This document shows positions 23,136 to 31,014 of a stretch of DNA of 31,631 nt, in pieces (positions within the stretch are counted from its first letter, which is position 1; the number at the start of each line of letters is the position of its first letter). The stretch spans positions 1 through 31,631 of the forward strand of contig CAUZRD010000004.1 in assembly GCA_963582255.1 (NCBI GenBank). The letters are read 5' to 3'. The notes beneath the pieces were generated by a model. That model had not been told where the DNA came from. It saw only the letters and a program-made list of their open reading frames with translations, and did no database searches. This DNA comes from CAUZRD01 sp963582255. GTDB taxonomy: Bacteria; Pseudomonadota; Alphaproteobacteria; Rhizobiales; TMED25. The translations under genes were made by a program, and so were the position numbers.

Positions 23136-24956
23136 ATGAAACTTCGAAACATCGCTATCATCGCCCATGTCGATCATGGAAAGACAACGCTCGTCGATCA
23201 GATTCTCGCTCAGTCTGGCACCTTCCGCGCCAACCAGCGGGTAACTGAGCGTATACTCGATTCCAATGACCTTGAGCGCGAACGCGGCATTACAATCTTG
23301 GCCAAATGCACCTCACTCATCTGGCATAAAACACGTATCAACATTGTTGACACGCCAGGTCATGTTGACTTTGGCGGAGAGGTTGAGCGTATTTTGAATA
23401 TGGTCGACGGTGTTGTCGTTCTAGTCGACGCAGCAGAAGGGCCGATGCCGCAAACTAAATTTGTGGTTGGCAAGGCCCTGCAAATTGGCCTGAAACCAAT
23501 TGTTGCCGTCAACAAAATAGACCGCTCAGACGCTCGTCCCACAGAGGTCCTCAACGAGGTTTTTGATCTTTTTGCTGCGCTCGATGCCAGTGACGAACAA
23601 CTCGATTTCCCAATTTTGTATGGATCAGGGCGCGATGGCTGGATGTCGAACGATCCTGAAAACAAAGATTTTGGTCTTGATCCGTTGTTTGAGTTGGTAT
23701 TAACCCATGTGCCAGAACCGAGTGTTGAAGACGGTTCATTTCGAATGCTTGGAACGATTTTAGAAGCCGACCCCTATCTTGGTCGAATTATCACCGGACG
23801 CATCTCCTCTGGGATTGTTCGCGCCAATGAAATCATCAAGGTGATCAACCAGAATGGTGTAACAATCGAACAGGGTCGTGTTTCCAGAATTTTAGCTTTT
23901 CGTGGAATCGAGCGCCAACCGATCGATGCAGGTGTTGCCGGTGACATCGTTGCCATAGCCGGGCTGTCTAAAGGTAGTGTCGCCGATACATTCTGCTCGC
24001 TTGAAATACACGAGGCGTTGCCCGCGCAACCCATCGACCCTCCAACGGTTGAGATGTCATTTATTGTTAATGACTCTCCGCTCGCCGGATTGGATGGAAC
24101 CAAGGTGACTAGCCGTGTAATTGGCGACCGGTTAGCCCGCGAGGCCGAAGGCAATGTAACACTACAGATTTCCCAAGCAGAAAATCGCGATGGATATCTC
24201 GTCGCCGGCCGCGGCGAACTGCAATTGGCCATACTGATCGAAACCATGCGCCGCGAAGGATTCGAACTTGCCGTCTCTCGCCCGCGCGTGGTGATGCGCA
24301 ATGACCCACAAAGCGGTGCGCTTCTCGAACCCATCGAGGAAGTCTTGATCGATGTGGATGAGGAACACAGCGGCACGGTCGTACAAAAACTGGTCGAGCG
24401 AAAGGCCACATTGATTGACATGCACCCATCTGGCGGCGGTCGCCAGAGGCTGGTGTTTCATGCGCCAACTCGTGGGCTGATTGGCTATCAGTCCGAACTT
24501 TTGACTGATACCCGAGGTACCGGTGTAATGAACCGCCTATTTCGAGCATATGAGTCCCATCGTGGATCAATCGACGGGCGCGTTAATGGTGTTCTGATAG
24601 CAAGCGAAGCCGGCGAAGCAGTAGCTTTTGCACTATGGAATCTCGAAAACCGCGGACGGATGGTGATTGATCCGGGGACTCGGGTCTATCCCGGCATGAT
24701 TGTTGGCATTCACTCACGCTCGAACGACCTTCCTGTCAATGTCTTAAAGGGTAAGAAGCTGAACAATATCCGCACCCATGCCAAGGACGAGGCAGTCCGC
24801 CTTACCACGCCGATACGAATGACGCTGGAGCGTGCTCTCGCTTGGATTGGAGATGACGAGCTAGTTGAGATAACGCCTAAGTCGATGAGACTACGCAAAC
24901 GGCTACTTGATCCGCACGCACGTAAGCGCGCCGAAAAAGTTGTCGCCACCACGTGA
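23136..24956 (+). CDS. typA: Ribosome-associated translational GTPase TypA/BipA
   Basis: At 606 residues it is the standard size for this family. The G domain has AHVDHGKTTLVDQIL (P-loop), the RGITILAKCTS switch, DTPGHVDFGGEVERIL and NKIDR. Domains II, III, V and the BipA-specific C-terminal domain follow, with SGGGRQRLVFHAPTRGLIGYQSELLTDTRGTGVMN. It acts on the ribosome in stress adaptation and assembly. The ribosome-binding site is A-rich and weak. It is divergent from selA and probably independent of selenium metabolism, being a common core gene. Confidence 0.96.
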   Translation: MKLRNIAIIAHVDHGKTTLVDQILAQSGTFRANQRVTERILDSNDLERERGITILAKCTSLIWHKTRINIVDTPGHVDFGGEVERILNMVDGVVVLVDAAEGPMPQTKFVVGKALQIGLKPIVAVNKIDRSDARPTEVLNEVFDLFAALDASDEQLDFPILYGSGRDGWMSNDPENKDFGLDPLFELVLTHVPEPSVEDGSFRMLGTILEADPYLGRIITGRISSGIVRANEIIKVINQNGVTIEQGRVSRILAFRGIERQPIDAGVAGDIVAIAGLSKGSVADTFCSLEIHEALPAQPIDPPTVEMSFIVNDSPLAGLDGTKVTSRVIGDRLAREAEGNVTLQISQAENRDGYLVAGRGELQLAILIETMRREGFELAVSRPRVVMRNDPQSGALLEPIEEVLIDVDEEHSGTVVQKLVERKATLIDMHPSGGGRQRLVFHAPTRGLIGYQSELLTDTRGTGVMNRLFRAYESHRGSIDGRVNGVLIASEAGEAVAFALWNLENRGRMVIDPGTRVYPGMIVGIHSRSNDLPVNVLKGKKLNNIRTHAKDEAVRLTTPIRMTLERALAWIGDDELVEITPKSMRLRKRLLDPHARKRAEKVVATT

Positions 24957-25055
24957 ACTAATTGCCGTGATTAGATTAAACTTATTAGCAACACCGCATT
25001 ATCGGGGTAGAAACATTTGTTCCTGGCCGATTCACGAGAATATTTGGGGAGTAAA

Positions 25056-26018
25056 ATGGCAGTAAGCAAAAAGCCATTCATCATAGCAATCGAAGAACAC
25101 TACATGGATAACGCTGTAACCGAGCGCTACAAGAATCAGCGCCCGCGCCCACCTGGATTCTTTGAGCGCGTGTCAGATTTTGGCGGCGAACGTATCAAGG
25201 AAATGGACGAGGCAGGCATCGATGTTCAGGTCCTTTCCCATGCCCCCCCCGGCGTTCATGGTTTGGATGCTGAAACAGCAGTCGAAGTAGCTCGCATTAC
25301 CAATGATAATTTAGCTGCTGGCATTGCCACCAATCCCAGCCGTTTTGCTGGCTTTGCAGCCCTACCAGTGCAAGCCCCAAAAGCCGCAGCCGATGAACTT
25401 GAGCGCTGCGTCGACAAGCTCGGATTTAAGGGCGCATTGATCAGTTCAATGACTAACGACCGTTTTCTTGACGATAAGAATTCCTGGGCCATTTATGAGC
25501 GTGCCGAAGAGCTGGATGTGCCAATATATATTCATCCCGGCCCGCCCAACAACACTGTGGTCGATACGTATTACGGAGATATGGCGAAGGAATTTGGCCT
25601 GTTTCCAGGTCCCGCCTGGGGCTACACCGTGGAAACCGGAACAGCATGCATCCGGCTAGTCTTGAGTCGCGTTTTTGAAAAATACCCTAAGTTGAAAATT
25701 ATTATCGGCCATTTCGGTGAAACCATCCCATTCCTGTTGTGGAGGATTGACCACAATCTAAAACGCCACGGGAATGCTCCAATCGAATTTCGCGATGTCT
25801 TCTGCAATAATTTCTACGTAACCACTAGCGGTAATTTCTCTGATGCGGCTCTGCTCTGCACCATGATGGAAATGGGCATTGACCGTATCTTGTTTGCTAT
25901 CGACTGGCCATTCATTGAAAACAAACCTGGCGTTGACTGGATGAAACAGGTGCCTCTGTGCGAGGAAGACCGCGTCAAAATTCTGTCCGGTAATTCAAAA
26001 CGTCTGCTTAAAATGTAG
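25056..26018 (+). CDS. Amidohydrolase family protein, gamma-resorcylate (2,6-dihydroxybenzoate) decarboxylase-like
   Basis: The 320-residue TIM-barrel protein belongs to the ACMSD/decarboxylating amidohydrolases. Metal ligands match the family: Glu13-x-His15 (IEEHY), His160 (IYIHPGPP), His219 (IIGHFGE) and Asp283 (FAIDWPF). The segments NDNLAAGIATNPSRFAGFAALPVQ and TTSGNF are close to 2,6-dihydroxybenzoate decarboxylase. Such enzymes remove carboxylate from aromatic or unsaturated acids without cofactor, and some members are hydrolases. I chose the ATG at 25056, with GGGGAG five bases upstream, rather than the codon at 25017. It leads a four-gene operon, with the Gfo/Idh gene starting 12 bases after its stop. 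The substrate is uncertain. Confidence 0.88.
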   Translation: MAVSKKPFIIAIEEHYMDNAVTERYKNQRPRPPGFFERVSDFGGERIKEMDEAGIDVQVLSHAPPGVHGLDAETAVEVARITNDNLAAGIATNPSRFAGFAALPVQAPKAAADELERCVDKLGFKGALISSMTNDRFLDDKNSWAIYERAEELDVPIYIHPGPPNNTVVDTYYGDMAKEFGLFPGPAWGYTVETGTACIRLVLSRVFEKYPKLKIIIGHFGETIPFLLWRIDHNLKRHGNAPIEFRDVFCNNFYVTTSGNFSDAALLCTMMEMGIDRILFAIDWPFIENKPGVDWMKQVPLCEEDRVKILSGNSKRLLKM

Positions 26019-26030
26019 GAGTATGAATTG

Positions 26031-27098
26031 ATGAGCGATGAACCGATAAAACTCGGAATCATCGGCCTGGGACGCTGGGCTCGTGTTCTTACACGCTCGG
26101 CGCAGACTTCTAGTAAGTTTATCATTGCCAAGGGATTTAGCCGCTCTCAGGGAAAACGCGCCGCATTCGAGACCGAGTACGGTGTGCCATCCACGCCCGA
26201 TCTTGAAAGTCTCCTTCGTGACCCTGAAATAAAAGGCGTGATTTTAACGGTACCTAATGAGCAGCACCTTCCCGTAGCCGAGCAGGTCGCCCGGGCTGGC
26301 AAGCACGTCTATACCGAAAAACCCATTGCCAACACACTCGCCAACGGCCTGAAGATCGATGCGCTTCAGAACCAATACGGCATCAAGGTCATGGTCGGTC
26401 ATAGCGCCCGGTTGCTAAAGGGCACTAGAGCAATGCGCCAGATGATTGATAGTGGTGAGTTGGGAAAGATCGTATTTTTCGAGGCAAATTTTTCTAATGA
26501 ACGCGCACTTGAGCTTACCCCGGATACCTGGCGGTGGTACCGGGATCGCGCACCTGGTGGTCCACTCTCGCAACTCGCTATTCATCAGTTTGATAGCCTG
26601 CATTATCTCGGCGGCGAAATCGCGGAGGTGAGCTCGGTTGCATCAAAACTATCTCCAGTTGGCGCCGAAGTGGACGACCAGACAATGACCGTGTTGCGAT
26701 TTTCCGATGGCAAACTCGGCTATGTTGGTTCTTGCTGGACCTCACCTGGCATTTATTCCATCCGCGTGTTCGGCCAGAAAGGTCTCATGCATTATGAGCT
26801 CGATTTTGGCACCTGGGATGATCCGGACTATCTCCATAAAACTTCAACACTCTATATTCAGCGCGGCAAGAACCCCTATGGTAAACGCGAAGTGCTTAAC
26901 CTCGATCAGGGCAATATGTTTGTCGATGAATTGGAGATGTTTGCTGACATTTGCCGCACCGGAGTTATGAACGAACTTTCAGCCCATGATGGCATCGTCG
27001 CGCTCAGCGTCGTATATGCAGCCCTTCGTTCCATTGAACAAAATGGCGCTATGATAGCTCTGAGCGATATTCTGGATGAGGCTAGAAACGAAGCCTGA
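26031..27098 (+). CDS. Gfo/Idh/MocA family NAD(P)-dependent oxidoreductase
   Basis: The 355-residue protein has the N-terminal Rossmann motif GIIGLGRWA (about 9-17), the NEQHLPVAEQVARAGKHVYTEKP block with the family EKP triad (Glu96, Lys97, Pro98) and the C-terminal alpha/beta dimerisation domain, which includes GGPLSQLAIHQFDSLHYLGG with the usual active-site His. Members oxidise or reduce sugars, cyclitols and related polyols, and also imines. The preceding stop codon overlaps the AGGAG ribosome-binding site, showing tight coupling. Its role next to a decarboxylase-like and a creatininase-like gene is unclear; the substrate is probably a hydroxylated ring or sugar derivative. Confidence 0.92.
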   Translation: MSDEPIKLGIIGLGRWARVLTRSAQTSSKFIIAKGFSRSQGKRAAFETEYGVPSTPDLESLLRDPEIKGVILTVPNEQHLPVAEQVARAGKHVYTEKPIANTLANGLKIDALQNQYGIKVMVGHSARLLKGTRAMRQMIDSGELGKIVFFEANFSNERALELTPDTWRWYRDRAPGGPLSQLAIHQFDSLHYLGGEIAEVSSVASKLSPVGAEVDDQTMTVLRFSDGKLGYVGSCWTSPGIYSIRVFGQKGLMHYELDFGTWDDPDYLHKTSTLYIQRGKNPYGKREVLNLDQGNMFVDELEMFADICRTGVMNELSAHDGIVALSVVYAALRSIEQNGAMIALSDILDEARNEA

Positions 27099-27185
27099 GT
27101 CGGCAGGTTATTGAGAACGGCCGCCGGCTCAGGCCAACTACTCAACCTGAATTACCTATAATCCACATTTTAAATGGTGACCCTA

Positions 27186-27995
27186 ATGAGCAACATACCT
27201 TCTAGATACTTTATTGAGCTCACCCAACCGGAGATTGCTGCCCAGTTCGCTGATAATCCGCTGGTGATTCTTCCTGCCGGTAGTGTTGAACAGCACGGCA
27301 TGCATCTACCTACCGGAACCGACATATTCGCCGCTGATGTAATTTCCCATGCAGTAGCTGAGAGCATGAACGGACTAGTCCTTCCTGGTGGCCCGCTCGG
27401 TGTAACACCGATGCACATGCCATTTGAGGGCACCATATCTCTGAAACCAGAGACCTATATGTCGGTCGTGCGCGATACTTGCGTCTCAACCGCTACTCAC
27501 GGGGCACGACGTCTCTTAATTCTCAACTGGCATGAGGGAAATAGTCCTTCGCTAGCGTTGGTAGCCGAAGAGCTCCACCGCACTCATGGTATGAGCGTTG
27601 TCATCGTCCATGCCTGCTATGTGGCGGCAGATCTTTATGGCCAAGATTGTGGCGGTCTTACCCACGGCGGAGAGATCGAAGCCCTCGCTGTGCTTGCCCA
27701 CCGGCCAGATCTTGTGCATCTTGATCGTATTGAACGTGCATCCGACCATCAGCATGGTACGCATATGGACAAGCTACGACGCACTCAATCGTTCCAGCCT
27801 ATTTTGACAGACATTTGCTCGATAGCACCGACCGGCTGGTATGGAACACCCGAGCGTGCAACCATCAAAAAAGGTGAACGCATGGTCGCCGATATCGCAA
27901 ACAAGATTGCCACGGAAGCAACCGAAATATTTGCTCAGCTCGATGAGGTTCAAGGCGGAACAGTAGACATCAAAACCCTAAGGCAACAAGCATGA
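27186..27995 (+). CDS. Creatininase family (metal-dependent amidohydrolase) protein
   Basis: The 269-residue protein has the creatininase signature GSVEQHGMHLPTGTD (Glu35, His37, Asp46 as metal ligands), NWHEGN (His116, in place of the common NGHGGN) and the HGGEIEA segment (Glu163). The family opens cyclic amides such as creatinine, or hydrolyses formamides in riboflavin-like and mycofactocin pathways. I chose the ATG at 27186, preceded by GGTGA; the ATG at 27174 has no ribosome-binding site. It is third in the operon, and the cupin gene starts nine bases after its stop. The ligands are intact, so it is likely active, but creatinine itself is not proven as substrate. Confidence 0.9.
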   Translation: MSNIPSRYFIELTQPEIAAQFADNPLVILPAGSVEQHGMHLPTGTDIFAADVISHAVAESMNGLVLPGGPLGVTPMHMPFEGTISLKPETYMSVVRDTCVSTATHGARRLLILNWHEGNSPSLALVAEELHRTHGMSVVIVHACYVAADLYGQDCGGLTHGGEIEALAVLAHRPDLVHLDRIERASDHQHGTHMDKLRRTQSFQPILTDICSIAPTGWYGTPERATIKKGERMVADIANKIATEATEIFAQLDEVQGGTVDIKTLRQQA

Positions 27996-28004
27996 GAGGA
28001 AAAT

Positions 28005-28373
28005 ATGGCCCAAGTTATTACACTGGATAATGCGCGTGATCTGGGATTACCTGGTCGCGCTTCGAAAGAGATTGTTTCCTCCCATGTTGGTGCGAAAGCG
28101 ATAACATTCCGTCTGGTTGAACTCGCAGTTCCGGCTGCGGGAGAAGAGCCACGAGGCCCCCATGTCCACCACGGATTTGAGGAATGTATGCACATTGTCG
28201 CCGGAACTGGCGAGCTACATGCAGGCGGAAATACCTATTTAGTCAATGCCGGGGATACGGTTTTGGTGCCATCTGACGAGGTACATGTAACCAGAAACAC
28301 CGGCGATGAGCCTTTAGTGTTGATGTGCTTCTTTCCAATCAACGATATTGTCCCTGGGACGAAAAATCTGTAG
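28005..28373 (+). CDS. Small single-domain cupin protein
   Basis: The 122-residue protein is a single cupin barrel. Motif 1 is HVHHGFEECMHIVAGTGELH (His53, His55, Glu60) and motif 2 is NAGDTVLVPSDEVHVTRN (His94), so the metal site appears complete. Such proteins act as isomerases, dioxygenases or ligand sensors. GAGAGGAAAA precedes the ATG. It closes the four-gene operon and probably handles the product or an intermediate of the other enzymes. A precise function cannot be given. Confidence 0.88.
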   Translation: MAQVITLDNARDLGLPGRASKEIVSSHVGAKAITFRLVELAVPAAGEEPRGPHVHHGFEECMHIVAGTGELHAGGNTYLVNAGDTVLVPSDEVHVTRNTGDEPLVLMCFFPINDIVPGTKNL

Positions 28374-28437
28374 CTCCATCATCACTCACTGCTAATCCGC
28401 CAGAAACAAGCTAAATAGGCAACAGGATTCAGGACTT

Positions 28438-28610
28438 TCACATTGCACGGGCCACCAGATCAATGTGTGCCAAAACATCGATGGCACTATCTTCCAACGG
28501 CACTCTTAATACATCGTTGAGCTGGTTCAGCAGGCCCGCACACGTCCGTTAAGCTCAAAAGATAATCTTGGCTTTAATTCAGACCGAGCCATGACCAAAA
28601 CCATTCGGCA
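28438..28610 (-). pseudogene. Possible decayed gene remnant (minus strand)
   Basis: A short frame ends in LNDVLRVPLEDSAIDVLAHIDLVARAM and a stop. The residues just upstream (ELKPRLSFELNGRVRA) continue in the adjacent frame, as if a one-base shift near 28537 split a once continuous C-terminus. The composition looks protein-like, but I do not recognise the family. It could be chance. Confidence 0.2.
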
Positions 28611-28693
28611 GTGAAAATAACATCTTACGCCTCTATATGCTGACAAAGGTAGCAAACAACTCATCCAAGATGGCATCATGGACGCGTTAAAGC

Positions 28694-28716
28694 GGGGGCA
28701 AAGCTCGACAGCCCCC
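28694..28716. repeat. GC-rich stem-loop
   Basis: GGGGGC (28694-28699) and GCCCCC (28711-28716) form a perfect six-pair stem with an 11-base loop. There is no T-run on either side, so it is not a standard intrinsic terminator. It overlaps the loose -35 region of the following gene and might be an operator or a leader hairpin. Confidence 0.35.
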
Positions 28717-28793
28717 ATCGTAACTCCTATATGATCCTTATACCGTAGATTAATTCCTACCAACGCAACCTATTGCCTAGCTGAGTGAGAACC

Positions 28794-29813
28794 ATGACGA
28801 AAATATACGTACCGCAGATGATACCGCAAATCGCTATTGAACGACTGGAGCGGTTGGGTGAGGTCACGATTTATCAGGGAACAGATGGCCCTATAGCCCA
28901 CGATCAGTTGCTAGAAGATGTCCGTGATAAGGACATCCTCTACGCCCTTGGCGACATTGATATGGACCGTGAGATTATTCTTGCCGCCAAACCACTCAAG
29001 CTGGTCTCTGCAATGCATATGAAAGCAACATTCGTCGACAAGAAGACATGCACTGAGCGCGGGGTCCCATTATGCGGAATCCCGAACTTCGTCTCCAAGA
29101 CTACAGCTGAATTCACATTTGCCCTGTTGCTTGCAACCGCATGGAACTTGCAGGACGCACGCTCCTATCTAGAATCAGGTTCCTGGACCCAGAGTCAGTC
29201 TACCTCCTTCATGGCCACGCGGCTATTCGGTAAGACACTGGGTATCGTCGGCATGGGCATGATCGGATCAAATCTAGCCAAACGAGCCGCTGCCTGCGAC
29301 ATGAACATCGTCTATACAAAACGCTCCCAGCTGAGTCCGGCCGAAGAATTCTCCCTCGGAAATGCCGAATATCTTGCGATTGATGATCTGTTTGCATCCT
29401 CAGATTTTGTTGCGCTTTGCCCAGGCCTCACTGCCGAGACCAAGGGATTGGTCGGGGAATATTTGCTTTCTCTGATGAAACCTAGTGCTATTTTGATCAA
29501 CACCTCAAGGGGTGCAGTACTTGATGAAGAAGCTCTCGAAACCGCCCTGATAGAAGGGCGCATTCGCGGCGCCGGACTCGATGTATTTGAGAATGAAGAC
29601 GACTCAAACCGCGGCCCAAGGAAGGGCTTATGGGAGCTACCAAATGTCGTGCTTACTCCCCATATGGGATCAGCTGCCCGGGAAACTAGGGATGAAATGG
29701 CGCTGCGCGCGGTCGAAAACATCGAACGTTTTTTGAATGGCAAGCGCCCATTCGATGTCCTGAACCCAGAAGTGTATGGTGAAGCTGCCCGAAACGAAGA
29801 AGTTATTGGCTAA
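28794..29813 (+). CDS. D-isomer specific 2-hydroxyacid dehydrogenase, probably NADP-type (glyoxylate/hydroxypyruvate reductase-like)
   Basis: The 339-residue protein has the nucleotide motif GMGMIG (153-158). The following strand ends YTKRSQ with no Asp, a pattern that favours NADP. The catalytic residues are Arg239 (NTSRGAVLDEE), Glu268 and His290 (TPHMGSA). The segment after DVFE lacks the usual Glu-Pro (ENEDD). It should reduce a 2-oxoacid such as glyoxylate or hydroxypyruvate, or oxidise the matching D-hydroxyacid. I start it at the ATG at 28794 rather than the GTG at 28785; the GAGTGAG upstream is a weak ribosome-binding site. It is convergent with another D-2-hydroxyacid dehydrogenase, with a bidirectional terminator between them. 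Confidence 0.9.
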   Translation: MTKIYVPQMIPQIAIERLERLGEVTIYQGTDGPIAHDQLLEDVRDKDILYALGDIDMDREIILAAKPLKLVSAMHMKATFVDKKTCTERGVPLCGIPNFVSKTTAEFTFALLLATAWNLQDARSYLESGSWTQSQSTSFMATRLFGKTLGIVGMGMIGSNLAKRAAACDMNIVYTKRSQLSPAEEFSLGNAEYLAIDDLFASSDFVALCPGLTAETKGLVGEYLLSLMKPSAILINTSRGAVLDEEALETALIEGRIRGAGLDVFENEDDSNRGPRKGLWELPNVVLTPHMGSAARETRDEMALRAVENIERFLNGKRPFDVLNPEVYGEAARNEEVIG

Positions 29814-29832
29814 GTTATCAGGGTAGAGTAAA

Positions 29833-29860
29833 GCCAAGGCTGTGCTCGCTCGCTCTTGGC
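29833..29860 (-). terminator. Hairpin, possible minus-strand terminator
   Basis: GCCAAG (29833-29838) pairs with CTTGGC (29855-29860). Read on the minus strand the stem is followed by TTTA. It lies downstream of the minus-strand dehydrogenase that ends at 29956 and would act after the main terminator at 29861-29904. Confidence 0.4.
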
Positions 29861-29904
29861 AAAACCAACCATACCATCAGCACCCGCAATGGTATGGTAG
29901 TTTT
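29861..29904. terminator. Bidirectional intrinsic terminator between convergent genes
   Basis: ACCATACCAT (29868-29877) and ATGGTATGGT (29889-29898) form a perfect ten-pair stem with an 11-base loop. An A-run (29861-29864) precedes it and a T-run (29901-29904) follows it, so it can terminate transcription from both converging dehydrogenase genes. Confidence 0.75.
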
Positions 29905-29955
29905 AATCAATGAGGGCTCGGTTTCCGGCACACTCACAGGAATGAGTGCCCGCAC

Positions 29956-30936
29956 CTAAAACGAGCGCCCGGCATACTGCCATTCAACGTCGCGGTTAAC
30001 CGTATAGATTGGCATTTCACCATCGATCAAAGAAATAAAACTTGTCTGCGATAGTTCAGCGCAGCGCCGACGTGATTCATTAGCCTGGCCAAGTCCATGC
30101 GGTGTTGCAATTACATTTTTCATACTGAGCAGCGGGTTGTTCTGACAAGGTGGCTCTACCTCAAAAACGTCAAGCCCGGCACCTGCTATCTCGCCTGATC
30201 GCAGCGCCGCTATAAGCGCTTCTTCATCAACCACCCCGCCTCTAGAGGTGTTAATAAGATAGGCCGTTGGTTTCATAGAACGCAGCGCCTCCGCATCAAT
30301 CATTTTACGGGTCTCATCGGTGAGCAATGGATGTAACGAGACGAAGTCAGACTCCATAAGTAGTTCATCCAACGGCACGAACTCGGCAATATCACTTACT
30401 TCCTCATAAGGATCATAGGCAAGACATTTCATGTCGTAGGCATTTGCCAGTCTCGCCACAGATTTTCCAATTCGGCCAAACCCGATTAATCCAATAGTCT
30501 GACCAGAAAGTTCGCACCCCCGCATCGCCGAGTTAGGCGCCTGCTGCGCTCGCCCAAGATCAATCCAAAACAGAAGATTTTTAGCAAATGCAGCCACTAG
30601 CAACATTGTCGATTCAGCCATAGTTTGAGTATTTCCTGGCGAATTGGCAACTACAATACCGTGCTCACTGGCCGCCATCACATCAATCTTATCAACGCCA
30701 ACTCCACTGGTAACGATGCCGCGTAAATTTACTGCCGCAGCTATCATATCAGCATTAATAGAAAATCCGCGTGCATATATGAGATCAGCTCGCTTGAGCG
30801 TGTCACAAAGTACCGCTTCATCGGCCAGCGGAACAAATGCCAGCTCAACATGGGGACAAAGCAGCGGCCAATGTTTCTCAATCCAGCCAGGTTTATAAAA
30901 TTCCGCCTGCGTCATAAGAATGATTGGTTTTTTCAT
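29956..30936 (-). CDS. D-isomer specific 2-hydroxyacid dehydrogenase (NAD type)
   Basis: The 326-residue protein has GFGRIG (152-157) with Asp176 in AYDPY favouring NAD. The catalytic residues are Arg232 (NTSRGGVVDEEAL), Glu261 (EVEPP) and His280 (ATPHGLG). AGGAG lies upstream of the ATG. It follows a ThDP-enzyme gene by 78 bases on the same strand, so the pair may act in sequence on 2-oxoacids and hydroxyacids. It is the third D-2-hydroxyacid dehydrogenase in the window and differs clearly from the other two, so this is not a recent duplication. The substrate is unknown. Confidence 0.92.
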   Translation of the reverse strand: MKKPIILMTQAEFYKPGWIEKHWPLLCPHVELAFVPLADEAVLCDTLKRADLIYARGFSINADMIAAAVNLRGIVTSGVGVDKIDVMAASEHGIVVANSPGNTQTMAESTMLLVAAFAKNLLFWIDLGRAQQAPNSAMRGCELSGQTIGLIGFGRIGKSVARLANAYDMKCLAYDPYEEVSDIAEFVPLDELLMESDFVSLHPLLTDETRKMIDAEALRSMKPTAYLINTSRGGVVDEEALIAALRSGEIAGAGLDVFEVEPPCQNNPLLSMKNVIATPHGLGQANESRRRCAELSQTSFISLIDGEMPIYTVNRDVEWQYAGRSF

Positions 30937-31014
30937 CTATCCACTCCTACTATTACAACTGGAAAATATGAATATGCCGTCAGAACATCGATACCAACCC
31001 GCTCAGAACGGTCG

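Larger units (their letters stand above)
28374..28793. other. Intergenic region with little or no intact coding sequence
   Basis: These 420 bases separate the cupin from the next dehydrogenase gene on the same strand. No intact gene is convincing. They contain a possible degraded minus-strand reading frame (28438-28610) and a GC hairpin (28694-28716). A loose promoter (TCGACA at 28705, TATATG at 28728, 17-base spacer) could serve the downstream dehydrogenase. Confidence 0.55.
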
